Of a stretch of DNA of 32,508 bases, positions 11,831-22,761 are shown piece after piece. Position 1 is the first letter of the stretch. Each line of letters starts with the position of its first letter. The notes below the pieces were generated by a model. That model saw only the letters and a list, made by a program, of their open reading frames with translations, was not told where the DNA came from and did no database searches. The position numbers and the translations under genes were made by a program. The DNA is from Gnetum montanum (lineage: Eukaryota > Streptophyta > Gnetopsida > Gnetales > Gnetaceae). The stretch spans positions 6,357 through 38,864 of the forward strand of contig MNCI01030468.1 in NCBI GenBank assembly GCA_015680685.1. Reading direction: 5' to 3'.

Positions 11831-12974
11831 GAATTTGAAAAGTGAAGAAGAGTTTTGAAATAATATTTTTAGAAGTTTTCATCTTAAATAAGAGTTTTGA
11901 AATGAATATCACATCATAATTAAAATAAATTTATTTATATAAGCTAAACACACTTGCTTCCATTTATGAATGAGGACATTGTAATCTTGTTAAAATTAAC
12001 TTTTAACTATAGGCTTTAATTCTTCTTAGATGACCTATTATTCTTCATCTAACATTTCAATTTTCTTGATTAGATATCTTTTGTCTTTTTTATTTTTAAC
12101 ACTTTATAACTCAACTTTGGAAGCATTTAGACTAATTGATTTTCCATTAACTTGGCTTTTTAATCAACAATGTTTCTATGGTTGGCCTACTAGAATTTCT
12201 TAGAATCTTTTACAAGGTTTACATATTTAAGACTTTTCTCATCTTCTAAATCTAAATATGGGAAGAAAATTCTCAAAAAAGGGGAATTTTATGGATTCTT
12301 TATCATCATCATGTTATTTATTATTAGGTGATTCAATACTAACATATATTTCTTTTATTTATTAACCTTATTTTCCTTTCATCATCAACAACATCAAGAC
12401 TGATCAAATATATTATCTTCTTTCTATTTAGTTATTTTGGTTTTACATGATTTTATTTAGGGAACTGTAAGGTAAATTTCTTACATCTTCCTAAATGCAA
12501 CATTTAACTTATTCATAATTTTGTAAAATGGATTTCTTAATCCCTTCTTTTTCAAATTTCAAGATAAGAAGCCTTGCTCTCTACATTTTTTCTTCTTCAA
12601 AAATTTTATAGGATAGAAATATAACATCATATTATTTTTCATTTAAAATAATATTAAATTCTAAATTAGTTGTTTTGAGAAAAGTTTTTCTAAAATGGAT
12701 TGCAACATTTCAAAACTTATTCTCTAAAAAACTAACTCATCAGTAGTGGTTGTCACTCTAAGTTATCCTTGATTTCTCTAGGGAGGAGAAAGCAATGTTC
12801 TATTTAATATTTGTAATACAAGTTATAGCAAATCATGCAAAAAAATTTCAATTCCTATGTGTACTCAAAGTTAAAGCCTATCAAGCATTCAAACCGAGAT
12901 AAAAAATTTTAGCCCTTCTATGTCATTTTTCCCTAGTTAAGAAATCTCATTGAAGTTTTTATAGCAAAAAAGAG
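11831..12974. other. AT-rich interval, no supported gene
   Basis: Contains many T-rich tracts and no readable conserved domain. It could be the remainder of the element whose LTR end is at 11700, but nothing supports this beyond position. Confidence 0.4.
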
Positions 12975-13555
12975 CATTTTCAAAACTTAGTCATTATTAG
13001 TCAAGGTTATTAGTGTTTCTATTATGACATATATAGGGCACTAATAATAATAAAAATAATATGTATATATATATGGATGTCATGTTATGTTGATATGTTT
13101 ACTAATAAAATTTAGTGCATGGTGATAACTATGTTGGTGAAATTTGGGGCATAGTCCTAGTGCAAAGGATCATATGGATGTGTATGTTGTATGAAATAAA
13201 TAATAATGATAGTCAATAGTTTTTATTAGTGGTTTATTTGGTTTTACAATAAATTTGATTATGGATATTTAAATCATTTTCAACAATTACTCATTATTAG
13301 TAAAGGGAATTAGTGTTTCTATTATGATATATAGAGGGAAATAATATATATAGATGTCATGTTGTGTTGATATGTGTACTAATAAAATTTAATGGAAGGT
13401 GCTAGCTATGTTGGGAAAATTTGGGGCATAGTCCCAATGCAAAGGATCATATGGATGTGTATGTTGTATGATAAAAATAATAATTATAGTCAATAGTTTT
13501 TATTAGTGATTTAGTTGTTGGTTTTATAGTCAATTTTATTATGAATACTTTGGAT
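12975..13555 (+). repeat. tandem duplication with a 300-bp period
   Basis: Copy 1 runs 12975-13274 and copy 2 13275 to about 13555. Anchors such as TCATTATTAG recur exactly 300 bp apart (12991 and 13291), as does TTAGTGTTTCTATTATGA (13009 and 13309). CAAAGGATCATATGGATGTG occurs in both copies. Identity is roughly 85% by eye, with small indels including a shortened A/T microsatellite in copy 2. No coding content is evident, though a 77-codon frame begins at its right end (13541). A local segmental or satellite-like duplication is the simplest reading. Confidence 0.8.
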
Positions 13556-13883
13556 ATAGCATCCTTGTTATTTTATAGTTTTGACATCAATATAATGCCA
13601 AGTGCCTACACTCATGGACAATATATATCAAGTATATCTTATACAAGGGGTAAACTTCTATGGTCACACTGGACCTATATTGATGATATCGTATGGATTA
13701 TATTGAACTACCTTTATTCCAAGCCTACATTGAGGGCATTTTCTATGCTTTGCTCAAGCACCTTCAAAACATAACAAAGAATAGTGCAAAAGAAAAGTGC
13801 AAATAGGTATTTTTTTAATAATTATTTTTATGATATTTTGCTAGTATTTTCTTTCACTTTTTATATTTTCTTAACAATGAGAT

Positions 13884-13990
13884 GTTAGCCTATTTGTAGG
13901 ACTCTTGATTGGAGTGCTCAAGGTCATGGGTTCAATTTTGGTGGGTAATACTAAATTATAAAATTCTAATTGGAATATTTATCTTAGGGT
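13884..13990 (+). repeat. tRNA-like repeat head, possible SINE
   Basis: TAGCCTATTTG (from about 13886) matches the Pol III A-box pattern TRGYNNANNNG at every fixed position. About 34 bases after it, GGTCATGGGTTCAATTTT (13922-13939) matches a tRNA T-arm and B box (GGTTCRANNCC) except at its end. No acceptor stem closes it, so it is not a tRNA gene. It may be the head of a tRNA-derived SINE; a T- or A-rich tail and target duplication were not found. Confidence 0.4.
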
Positions 13991-15939
13991 GTAATTATAT
14001 TATAATTACTTTAGGGATTCATCACCCCCATATTCTATATTATGTTATTTACTTCATCAAGACCTTATATGTACTATTGGAATTCTCTTAATTATTTATT
14101 TTATTTTACTTATTAGTCTATCTTAATGATTAGCCTATCATATATGAGATGAAGGTGAACATTAATGATGATCCTTTGTTTTATTTTAGTTATTTCGTTT
14201 CTACACTTGTTTCATTTATACTTTTGTTTCATTAAGATCTTGGTATACAATGCTACTTTGAAGGATCTTTAATTAGATTATTTAAATTTTATTTTCTTGC
14301 ATTTTTTATGTTTAAAAAGAAAAAAATGTATTCATTGCTTACTTCACACTTAAGATCTAATTATCATTATTAGTTACCACTATACTTACAAAAAATTGGA
14401 TCTTGCATCATTAAAGGGAATAGCTACAATTGACCAGTTCAAATCATGTGCAACAACCTCTATTAGATGTACCACATTGAAACTAGGCATTGATTGTTTA
14501 ATATTCATAGAGACAAAGACTAATAAATTTCTATCACATGGCCTCTTTTCATTGATGTTGATTCTTGAGGTCATTGAGAATGGTTTGCCATGTAGGTCTC
14601 TTTTTCAAACATGTGCAAGTTAATGCATGTGAAAACATTCTCTTCTTTGGAATTTGTTTCAATTTTTTATCCATTGACTATGTTTTTGATGGACTCATTT
14701 ACATGCATGCAACTGCTTACATTCGTAGTGAATATGATTCCATTGGGATACTAAGGGTTCCATTAGCAAAACAATTAGATTTGTAGATGGATTTTGAGAT
14801 CTTTTAGCTACATGTGACATTTGGAGTACTGTATAATTTTATGCATCAACAAGAAATTATGAAAGAAATACGAATGAATTTCAAGTAGCTGATACCATAC
14901 TTTTTATTTTGTGATTGAAAAAGAAATAGCCACCATGGATTCTGTAACTTAGTCAACTATGCATGTAATGCTCTAATATCATGGGTATCTTGTGTACAAA
15001 TGAAAAATAATAGACGAAGCAAAACTTCCATGATGTTTAACTAACTTTTTGTATATATTTTCACTGAGCTACTTTATGTGCCTACACCATCAAAATGAGA
15101 ATACAAGGTGACATCAAAATGATCATATAGGGTGGCTCATGAGTAGCAATAGGGTACATAGCTATATATCTTCAACCTAGTTTCCTCTTTGATTGGTAAA
15201 AATATTATTTCCACATGCATGATGTTAAAGGAGAATGTAGGTTTCAGGTACTGCCAAAGAATAAACATCAATATCACAAGCAACAACCCGCTAGGTAGTG
15301 TGTTCCAGGATAAAACCAAATAAGGTTGCTCATGGCTTGACTACTTGACAAAGGTATTCAAGATTGACCTAGACTAGGATGATAGTGACATTTATAGAAA
15401 TTCATAAAAATTGAAATAAATGACACATTTGTCTTACAACATAGAAAAATAAATAATAGTATTAAAAAAAGGATCATAGTACATCATATTATCGAAGAGA
15501 GAGTCTGAAGAAAAAGCAGAATGGTTTTGAGAATGTCTTTTCAGGTTTTCATCTTTACAATAAGGTAGGAAAATGATCAGGGCTTGCCCTTATTTAGAAG
15601 TGCCTAGGTTTTTACTTTATACTAAAGGGTTTTTTGTAAATAGAAGGAGAAAACTCTCTCTAGAAATAAGAGAACACATCAATAATAAATAATGAACAAA
15701 TAGTAATAGAAACTAAAAGCTTGTCATTCTTGAGCCTCCACAACAAAAAGAAATTAATACTATAGAAAGTAAATTAATTTTTTTTGCTTTTGATGAAAAC
15801 TTTTTTACCTTACCTAACATTAGCTTCCCTAGTTCTATGGACTAACTATCCAATAGCTTATGTGGATTATGTAGCTATTTCAAGGCTTTCTTATAAAACC
15901 AATTCGTAGAACAAATTTTTGTTTTTACTAACATTTCCT
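13991..15939. other. interval with overlapping short frames, no supported gene
   Basis: Open frames of 60-75 codons overlap on both strands at 14386-14786 and at 15137-15319. None has a motif I can defend; a weak likeness of 14735-14765 to a fumarase-type segment is recorded as rejected. The remainder is AT-rich with no visible structure. Confidence 0.4.
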
Positions 15940-15944
15940 AACTC

Positions 15945-16090
15945 TTCAAGCTAACATGGCATATATAGATATTTAACCATATAGATGTAGAATCTCTTTT
16001 TACTCCACAAATCCAATAAGGTTGACATGGTTTGTAGAATCACTTTTTAACTCTACAAATCATTCCAACTTCATGAGCTAACATGGCTAA
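15945..16090 (+). repeat. short diverged direct repeats
   Basis: GTAGAATC, a T-rich run, then CTCYACAAATC occurs at 15987-16014 and 16034-16061, about 47 bp apart. It lies between two copies of AGCTAACATGGC (near 15951 and 16077). The second copy also holds an 8-bp inverted repeat, TTTGTAGA and TCTACAAA, around an 11-14 base loop. Function unknown. Confidence 0.5.
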
Positions 16091-17199
16091 ATAATATTAG
16101 CTTTCCTCGATATAACTAATCTCATTCCTTCAAATCCTTACTTCTATGAGCTTTTACTAGTAAGTTTCAACTTATTAAACTATGAGTAAATATTTTTGCA
16201 AATTGTAACTTTGTTATGTGCTAGAACCACTTCTTTCAACATTGCAAATCAATCTGTATTGATCCAAAATTTAGTTGATAAGCTTTAATAGGAAAAATGA
16301 TCTTTTAGATTAAAGTATACCCTCACAAGCTCTTTTCTTGAAGCTAATTAATATTTTTCTTATTTATCCAACATTATAGTAGGGTATCTTATGATATCAA
16401 ATTTAGATTAGAATATAGCCCTTCTTATTGATTTCCTAAAGCTTGATCAATGAACTTGTATGCTTAACAACTAAATAACTTGCAATATATTAAAGTGGTT
16501 AAGATTTCCAACATTTTCAATATCATTACTAAAATAGTCTACATTCTTTTGGGTATTTCTACAAATATTTTACCTTCATAAGCTTCATTCTTCATTTAGG
16601 AAATTTATTTTGTGTTCTCGCATTTAGGGGAAATATAACTACAAGCGAAAATTTGAAGTACCTCCACAATATTTTCTTTTGTGCTTACTAAAAATACTTA
16701 TTCTCTATATATCAAGAGTGATTTATCTTAATCATACTGTATCAATTAATCCATCATACAATGAGGAGCTTCTGAATATTTCTAAATTGGGTCCAATAAT
16801 TATAACCTTTACTATTCCATGATAATGGCGATTGTTATGAAAAAAATTATGAAATTATCTCAATCTATAGAAAATGACAAGAGGTGAATGAAAGGTCTAC
16901 TAACCAATAATCATTCATTTTAACCAAAGTACACTATATACATATCGTATCTCTAGTTAACTAAGTGAATGTAGGGAAAATCCTCATTCTCAATTTATAT
17001 TACCATAAAATATTTTACTTATCTAATTTATAATATAAATTAAATAAATAAATAAGAATGATAAAAGAAGAAATAAAATAAAACTCATAAAAGTACCTCA
17101 TTTTCATTAACCTATAGAATCAATGCTATAGTTATAGTTCTATTATAAGGGGTATATGGTCATATGGCTTTGTTGTGAATAGTAGGGCTTAATCTTATG
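16091..17199. other. AT-rich interval, no supported gene
   Basis: No conserved protein motif or RNA gene is visible. There is an A/T-rich TAAATAAATAAATAA run near 17040. The right edge may already belong to the LTR that follows, whose start I could not place. Confidence 0.4.
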
Positions 17200-17265
17200 G
17201 ATTAAATGTTACATCATAGAGAAGGGTTAATGAAGCTTAGTCGATTGGCTATGTCAATGATCATG

Positions 17266-17350
17266 CATCAATGTAGCCCCATTGATGTAGCCCTATCGAT
17301 GGGCATGGGTCAATGTAGCCCCATTGACATGGCCTTATTGATGCATGGTG
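17266..17350 (+). repeat. 42-bp repeat with palindromic units upstream of LTR TATA box
   Basis: TCAATGTAGCCCCATTGA occurs exactly at 17268-17285 and 17310-17327. A related half unit follows each copy, giving four units of about 21 bp in two 42-bp repeats. Each exact unit has inverted ends (TCAATG and CATTGA). The array ends about 25-30 bp before the TATA box at 17371. In LTRs such U3 repeats are often enhancers; that role is inferred here. Confidence 0.65.
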
Positions 17351-17370
17351 GATGCAAATGTAAGTCAAGC

Positions 17371-17380
17371 CTATATAAAT
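17371..17380 (+). promoter_or_regulatory. TATA box of the diverged LTR
   Basis: CTATATAAAT lies at the position equivalent to CTATAAATAT in the two LTRs of the large gypsy element. It probably marked the U3/R promoter of this LTR. Confidence 0.55.
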
Positions 17381-18100
17381 GCATGAACCCATCACATTTA
17401 TGACACATTAAATTATTAGTATAGTGAAGCTCTTACTATTTATTATTTTCTAAGTTAGAATAATTTCCATCTGAGTACCCAAAGTATGAATTAAGAGATT
17501 GTATGGATCTTTATTCGGGCATTGTGTACCTGAAAAATTTAATGTAAATGAGAATAAAGAAAAAATTTCCAATATTAATTACAATACTTATATTAGATTA
17601 ATATCTCTTAATTAGTACTTTACTTTACATGAATTTTACATTCCATGTTATAGTAATTAAAGTAATTAATATAATCAATAATGAACACATAAGTATGACC
17701 ACTTCAAACATAACATATAATGCTTGGTAATCCCAGCAATGTCCATTTCATATGCCCTGTAATTGTCACTTGCTAATCCAACACCATTTATACAAGTTCA
17801 AGATGTATACAATAAGTGGATATGAATACTGATGTAAGGATAGTTAGCTTTAGAACCATTAGATAGTTAGAATAGTTAATTATCAACCATTCATCTATCC
17901 ACCAAATAGTTAGGCTAAAAACAAATAAAATAGATATCATGTCTTAACTCACACTTAACGATACATAAGAGCATACAAAAGTGAGAGTTAGGAAGGCAAT
18001 GATCATATGCTTCCTTCAGTCATAGTTAAGGTTAGGCTCCCACCAAATCCTGATCTCTTGCCATATCTTGCTACTTTTATTGTTGCTGTTGTTGGTTTTG

Positions 18101-18869
18101 CTTCTACATATTGGCATAATGGGCATTTCAAGTAGCCCTGGTTCCATCTCTTAGAATCCATAGATCAAGGATCCACTAGTATACAAATATTTTTCTATGA
18201 TTTGGTGTGATAGGTTTGGGACAATAAAGTGGACTAGAGAAAAGAATGATAAAATTTTCCTAGAATAGAGATAATGAATTTTGGAGCCTTCTAGAACTAA
18301 AAAAAAAAAATACAAGGTCAAGGACTAAATAATTGATCTTACTAACCATATTCTATGTATTTAGGATAATAATTTTAACTTGGCAACCTTCCAACTTTTA
18401 TTACCTTTGTTGATCATCTTCATACAAAACTCTTTCTATATTTTGCAATTGAGTAAGAAAAGCCTAAATACTTTGTTGGTAGAGTATACTAAGTGCATTT
18501 TAAAGAGGTATAAAAAGCATCAAATTCATGAGTAGACATTTAAAAATTATAAAGATCTCTTTTGCATAAATTAATGATGAAACCAAAAGCAACAAAATCA
18601 TTATGTGTCCATGTAATCCTATGCAATATTTTCATATATCCTTTTAGAAAAATATCCTAACTAAAGTCAAAACTATTTTTCATCAAAAATGACTTAGCTA
18701 CTCCTATTTTAAATAAAAATGATGTTTGTGTTTCTAGATCCAAACTTGCATTTGGTGAAATACAACTTCACCTCTAATACAACAAAAGGTGAGAGATAAT
18801 TTCTATATCTAATAATTCTCTTAGCATTAGCAAAAAAAAAAAAAAAAGGACTATCCTCTTTCTCGTTTT
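18101..18869. other. interval with homopolymer tracts, no supported gene
   Basis: Holds an A10 run near 18300 and an A-run of about 15 near 18832, with no readable domain. It may contain the start of the truncated gypsy internal region and the eroded front of the LINE that follows. Confidence 0.4.
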
Positions 18870-20000
18870 TTATTTAGGCTTTTTATTGATGAACTAAAAG
18901 AGTGGAGGCATATAATACCAACTTAATTTAGCTATTACAATTGGAAGTAATCCTATGAGACTCATTCCTTATGTTTACAATATTGTGGCAATTTAAAATT
19001 CCATGGAAGGATTGCAATAAATGCTTAATATTTTTGATAACTTTTATCAACATTCAACAATGAAAGTTAATGTTTGGAAGAGAAAAATTATATTTTCTAG
19101 AAACTGTAATAAGATATACAATTTTTCTATAAGAAATAAATATATAGATGTGTGGATAAGTCAAAAAGTTTCAAGTGGGATTAAACTTTATTTGCTTTAA
19201 AATGAAAATATAGAAAAAATCTATTGTAGCTTAGAATATCCAAAAAAAAATTTATCAAGCCATTGTTTAATCAATTGTTCTTTATGGATGTGTTGTATGG
19301 GATCATAGACTAGCAAATAAATATTGGAAATAAATCAAAAAAAATTGTAACCTTTTCCTACTATATGAATTCAAATTAAAGACACTGATATAATATGATA
19401 TTATGCTTCTTCAAGTAGAGATGATCCTCTTAAAAATTGAGGCTAAAACCTACACTCCTAATCTTAACAAGTTATTACTGGATAAATACTACAAAAAGTA
19501 GTTATGAAAACCAAAGATAAAGGATGGTCTTGTGATGGAGTTATATGGTTTAATAAATAGAATGTTCATGGGTGCATTTTTTATTGTGATCCTAAATAAA
19601 TTTTCAAATTGATGAAACAAGTTTAAAAAACTATAAAAAATTATAGAAGGAAAATAATAATTATGTTTGAAAAATATCTTAGAAGGCCTTATTTTAAAAG
19701 CAAACTATTTATCTATTGTTATTCTTTATCATTTTCTATAGACAATTAACCAATAAAATTTTACGAGTTTAAATAAATAAATGACTCAAAATTCATAATG
19801 AACAACTAACTTGTCAAGCTAAAGAATAAGATTACCATAAGCTCTATTTTATTTTCCTCTAAGCTCTAACTAGCATTCAACTTTACATTTTGGAGTGTAC
19901 CTTCACAAAAAATCTATAAAACTCAAATCCGCTACAATTTGCAATAACCTCTATTATGCTGCATCTCCATCCATAAAACATAAAGGCTCCATTTTCTTCA
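18870..20000 (+). pseudogene. second LINE reverse-transcriptase remnant
   Basis: A piece equivalent to the post-catalytic region reads LDNFYQHSTMKVNVWKRK near 19030. From about 19276 one frame reads IVLYGCVVWDHRL, NKYWK, a stop, IKKNCNLFLLYEFKLKT and YDIMLLQVEMILLKIEA. This is the same LINE thumb region as at 4223-4400 (TLLYGCRVWG...YHLILLKEDM) and is closer to the plant consensus (SxYDxMLLExG). Further C-terminal text (KYLRRPYFKSKLFI, then KNKITISSILFSS) can be followed to about 19900. The YxDD box itself was not found, so the catalytic part is missing or too changed. Stops fall mainly at Gln positions. No tail or target duplication was found. Confidence 0.65.
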
Positions 20001-20724
20001 ACTTGTTACCTTAATATTTTAATGACATTATACTACTCTGTTTTCTATGGAGCATCATGTAGAACATTCAAACACTAACCTCCATCCTTTGCGATGTTAC
20101 TAATGTGTCAAAGATAAAGCGTTGCCAAACCTAACGCAAATCCAATAGCATCATGGTGCTTATCATTTCAACCATCTATCGCAGGATTGGAATTTTAGTA
20201 GGTTGGGAAGGTCCAAATGAATTTAAAATGATCTTTAGTATGAGTGGTTGTATTTGTCTAGGATGATTACAAAGCATAATCAAATAATGCTAATCAAGAA
20301 AAGGAAGTAGTGAACTATTCTTTTGGAATGATAAACCATTATGCATTTTCATGATCGTGGGTTTGCTATTGTAGAGGATAGATCATGTTAACAGTAATTT
20401 TTAAGTGGATTAGTAGTTATAGATCATGAATTACCAACCAAAATGTGAGTTTCAGAGTTCTAATCAATTTTAAAGGAATCAATAATTTTTTATGTGAAGT
20501 TGAAGTTTACATCACGAGGATCATAGCATAGGTTTGAAAGTATGAAGTGTTTGGAATAATCATGTTTAAAGCATAGGTAAACAACATTTTTAGGCAAGGT
20601 AGAATACAACATGTGTTTGGAAGTTGAAAGACTTATTTGTTTTATATTAATTATTACATCTTACATTAGATGTAACCCACTAATAAGAAAACTCCCACTG
20701 CAAAAATACCCTAGCTAAAAGTGA
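20001..20724. other. interval without supported gene
   Basis: A short patch at about 20080-20190 keeps several CpG sites, unlike the surroundings. No coding motif or RNA gene is seen. Confidence 0.4.
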
Positions 20725-20730
20725 AAGCAA

Positions 20731-20776
20731 GAATGGGACCCATGACCTTTCAATTAAGAGATGAGTGTCTTGACTA
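20731..20776 (-). repeat. tRNA-like repeat head, minus strand
   Basis: The minus strand reads TAGTCAAGACA (20776-20766), matching the A-box pattern at 10 of 11 positions. AAGGTCATGGGTCCCATTC follows about 30 bases later, a tRNA T-arm/B-box-like stretch. Between them is CTCTTAA, as in the anticodon region of many tRNA-derived repeats. There is no closing acceptor stem. It resembles the head at 13884 and may be a relic of a tRNA-derived SINE. Confidence 0.35.
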
Positions 20777-21303
20777 GTTGTTTTAAGTGGTAAGTTTCTT
20801 AATTTGAAAACTCAAAATTATTAGTGTCAACTTCAATTCTAGTAAGTAGCACTAGGCTATGAAATCCTACTTATGGTTTGAACAAAAAGTCAATAAATTT
20901 ATCTAATAGCAAAGAATCCAAGAAAAATGCCTTGTAAACTATGCATATGGAAATTATAATTAAAGGAAATTTATGCTTACCAACCTTAGGAAAAGGAAAA
21001 TAACATAAAGAAAAAACACTTTTCTTATGAAATTATCTATGTTCTAAAAATATTCTATTGCATTTAGAAAAAAACTAAATATTAAGGATGTACAAAATAT
21101 AATTCATTCAAATTCAACTATACCTTATCAATAAGCTATATAAATTAGTGATGATAACATTAAACACTAGTTTAGCTATATATTTAGGATATATATCCAT
21201 TGTTTGGCCAAGAGAATATTTTATATTTTTTAAATTATTAAAATCTCAAATTGCTTCACTTACACATTGAAAACAAAAATCAAAACTAGTGTGCATTATC
21301 TCA
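20777..21303. other. AT-rich interval, no supported gene
   Basis: No readable domain or repeat beyond simple A/T runs. Confidence 0.4.
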
Positions 21304-21570
21304 ACCAAAATAATAATTTCATGAAAAAGCTATCGTTTAGCCAAGCATCATGATGATAATTATTTATTTAGATTGAGAAAGTCCAATTACTAACTAGCTC
21401 TAATTATTATGATAGTAAAATTATTATTACTAAGAATTGATTTTCGAAGGACAAATTGCAATCTACAAAGTAGTTGGACTACCACAAATAATAATTCCTA
21501 TGAAAAAGTTCATCTCTTATCCTAGTCTTATGATGATAAATTATTTTATGCGATAGAGAAGGACTCTCTT
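21304..21570 (+). repeat. direct repeat with 177-bp spacing
   Basis: The block from 21304 (ACCAAAATAATAATTTCATG, then AAAAAGCT...ATGATGATAA...GAGAAAG) recurs from 21481 (ACCACAAATAATAATTCCTA, AAAAAGTT...ATGATGATAA...GAGAAGG). Each copy is about 85-90 bp, roughly 75-80% alike by eye. It looks like an old local duplication. Confidence 0.55.
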
Positions 21571-22148
21571 GGACAGGGGTGGTAATTGGCATCTTCACCA
21601 AAACCAGTAATTGAGTTACAACATACAATTTGTGGCTTTTAATGGTTTGCAAGTTACAAGTTCAATTTTGATGGGTATGGGAATCTAGGACTTGTTGGAA
21701 CCAAAACTAGATAACTATCTGTAAGAATAATTTATAAAACTTAGTGAAGTGAAAGTTAAACATTGATACATGAGTTATGAGTATGTGGTTTCTAGTTTGT
21801 AAGTTACAACTATACATACCAATAAGTTGATATTTTGTTAAAGCTTTCTATTGCTCCCTCAAATTATTTTGCTATTTTAAGTTAAAGTAAGGATGTTAAT
21901 ACAAATGTAAATGTTGTTAGAATCAGATTTATTCTCCCTGCTAACAATTAATTTTTCTCTCTTGATTTTTCAAGATATTATTTCAATTCTAAATGTGTAA
22001 ACCTAACTAAACATTACTAAATTTGAAAATCTATTTCATTTTTCATGTTTTTTTATTTATAATTTTTTATAATTTTTAAGTTACATGTCCAATTCCAATG
22101 GGTTTGATGACCTAAGGGCTACTAGAACCATAATTAGATAACTATATT
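21571..22148 (+). repeat. pair of diverged copies of a local repeat, second copy interrupted
   Basis: A 68-bp block at 21651-21718 (AAGTTACAAGTTCAATTTTG to AGATAACTAT) matches 22078-22145 without gaps at roughly 70% identity. Both have a B-box-like GTTCAATTTT/GTCCAATTCC stretch. In the first copy it continues into CTTAGTGAAGTGAAAGTTAAA (21739-21759). The equivalent of that text for the second copy is found only at 31488-31508, on the far side of the gypsy element. The second copy was therefore split by the insertions at 22149 and 22762. Confidence 0.6.
22144..22148 (+). repeat. left target-site duplication of solo LTR (ATATT)
   Basis: ATATT directly precedes the LTR start at 22149 and is repeated exactly at 22755-22759 directly after the LTR end. 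Confidence 0.8.
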
Positions 22149-22754
22149 TGTCACATCCCCATTCCCAAATGATGTGGTTGCGTAATGAAGATGGTGTCTC
22201 TTCATAACAAATGTTATTGTTATATTAACAAGACCTAAAACGGTAGTTGTGATTAAGACCTAAAAGGGCATGTTGTAATAATGGATGTGTCTCATAAGGT
22301 AACCTTTGGAGGTGTGATCGAAGGCATTTATACCTAGGGTTAGAGGATGTGCCAGCATGGGAATGGTAGGGCCAGTGTAGACAAGTCATGGGGTGGTGAA
22401 GCGTGTATAGGCAAGTCACAAGAAGCTAGCTGAAGTGGGATAGGAAGTGGACTAGTCATCCATTCTAGTTGGGTTATAGGCCTAACTATGGTGGTAGTGC
22501 TGGATTGCCTCTAAGGAATAGATGCCAAAGGAATAAAACCCCAAGGAACACTCTTAGAGCACAATCCAGATATGTTATTCTATATTAATAAAAAATTATT
22601 TTCCTTCTATTTTTTTCATTTTTCCTATTATTTCCTTTATTCATAATACTAAATATCACTTATATTTTAGATTGGTACATTTTCTTTGTACGCATAATAT
22701 CTAATATATCATATATTTGATGTTTACCATGACATCCCAGAATGGGATGTCACA
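22149..22754 (+). mobile_element. solo LTR, 606 bp, with perfect 5-bp target duplication
   Basis: It starts TGTCACATCCC and ends GGGATGTCACA, giving TG...CA ends and near-inverted termini, flanked by ATATT on both sides. There is no primer site after it and no polypurine tract before it, so it is a solo LTR left by recombination between two LTRs. It belongs to the family of the minus-strand LTR at 2811-3318 (shared CTAACTATGGTGGTA and ATTGCCTCTAAGG). A TATA-like stretch, CTATATTAATAAAAAA, lies near 22580. The LTR sits only a few bases before the 5' LTR of the gypsy element. Confidence 0.85.
22730..22752. repeat. perfect 10-bp inverted repeat at the solo LTR end
   Basis: TGACATCCCA (22730-22739) and TGGGATGTCA (22743-22752) are exact reverse complements separated by GAA. 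It lies within the last 25 bp of the LTR, where integrase recognises the element end. Confidence 0.8.
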
Positions 22755-22759
22755 ATATT
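22755..22759 (+). repeat. right target-site duplication of solo LTR (ATATT)
   Basis: Exact copy of 22144-22148. Confidence 0.8.
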
Positions 22760-22761
22760 GA

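Larger units (their letters stand above)
17200..18100 (+). mobile_element. diverged gypsy LTR related to the element at 22762
   Basis: From about 17420 this aligns by eye with the gypsy 5' LTR. AGCTCTT, GTTAGAAT, ATCTTT.TTCG and TGTACCT appear in order. So do ACACATAAGTATGACCACTTC (against ACACATAAGTACGACCACTTC at 23170), ATGCTTGGTAATCC, GGATAGTTAG and ATCATGTCTTAACTCACACTTAAC. A TATA box (CTATATAAAT, 17371-17380) sits where the other LTRs have CTATAAATAT. The 5' third is different and carries the repeat listed at 17266. After its end, near 18085, TTGCTGTTGTTGG resembles the primer site at 23601. It may therefore be a 5' LTR of a truncated element rather than a solo LTR. Confidence 0.65.

Noticed and set aside
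12975-13555. CRISPR-like or satellite array
   Set aside because: Only two long diverged copies, without regular short repeats or spacers.
13884-13945. A functional tRNA gene
   Set aside because: A and B boxes are present but no acceptor or anticodon stem can be closed.
14735-14860. Possible fumarase fragment (SEYDSIGILRVP, FEI, FGVL)
   Set aside because: A few residues resemble the fumarase start region, but the match is short, has gaps and lacks any catalytic motif.
22149-22754. DNA transposon with terminal inverted repeats
   Set aside because: The near-inverted ends suggested it, but TG...CA ends, a 5-bp duplication and homology to an LTR with a primer site fit a solo LTR.
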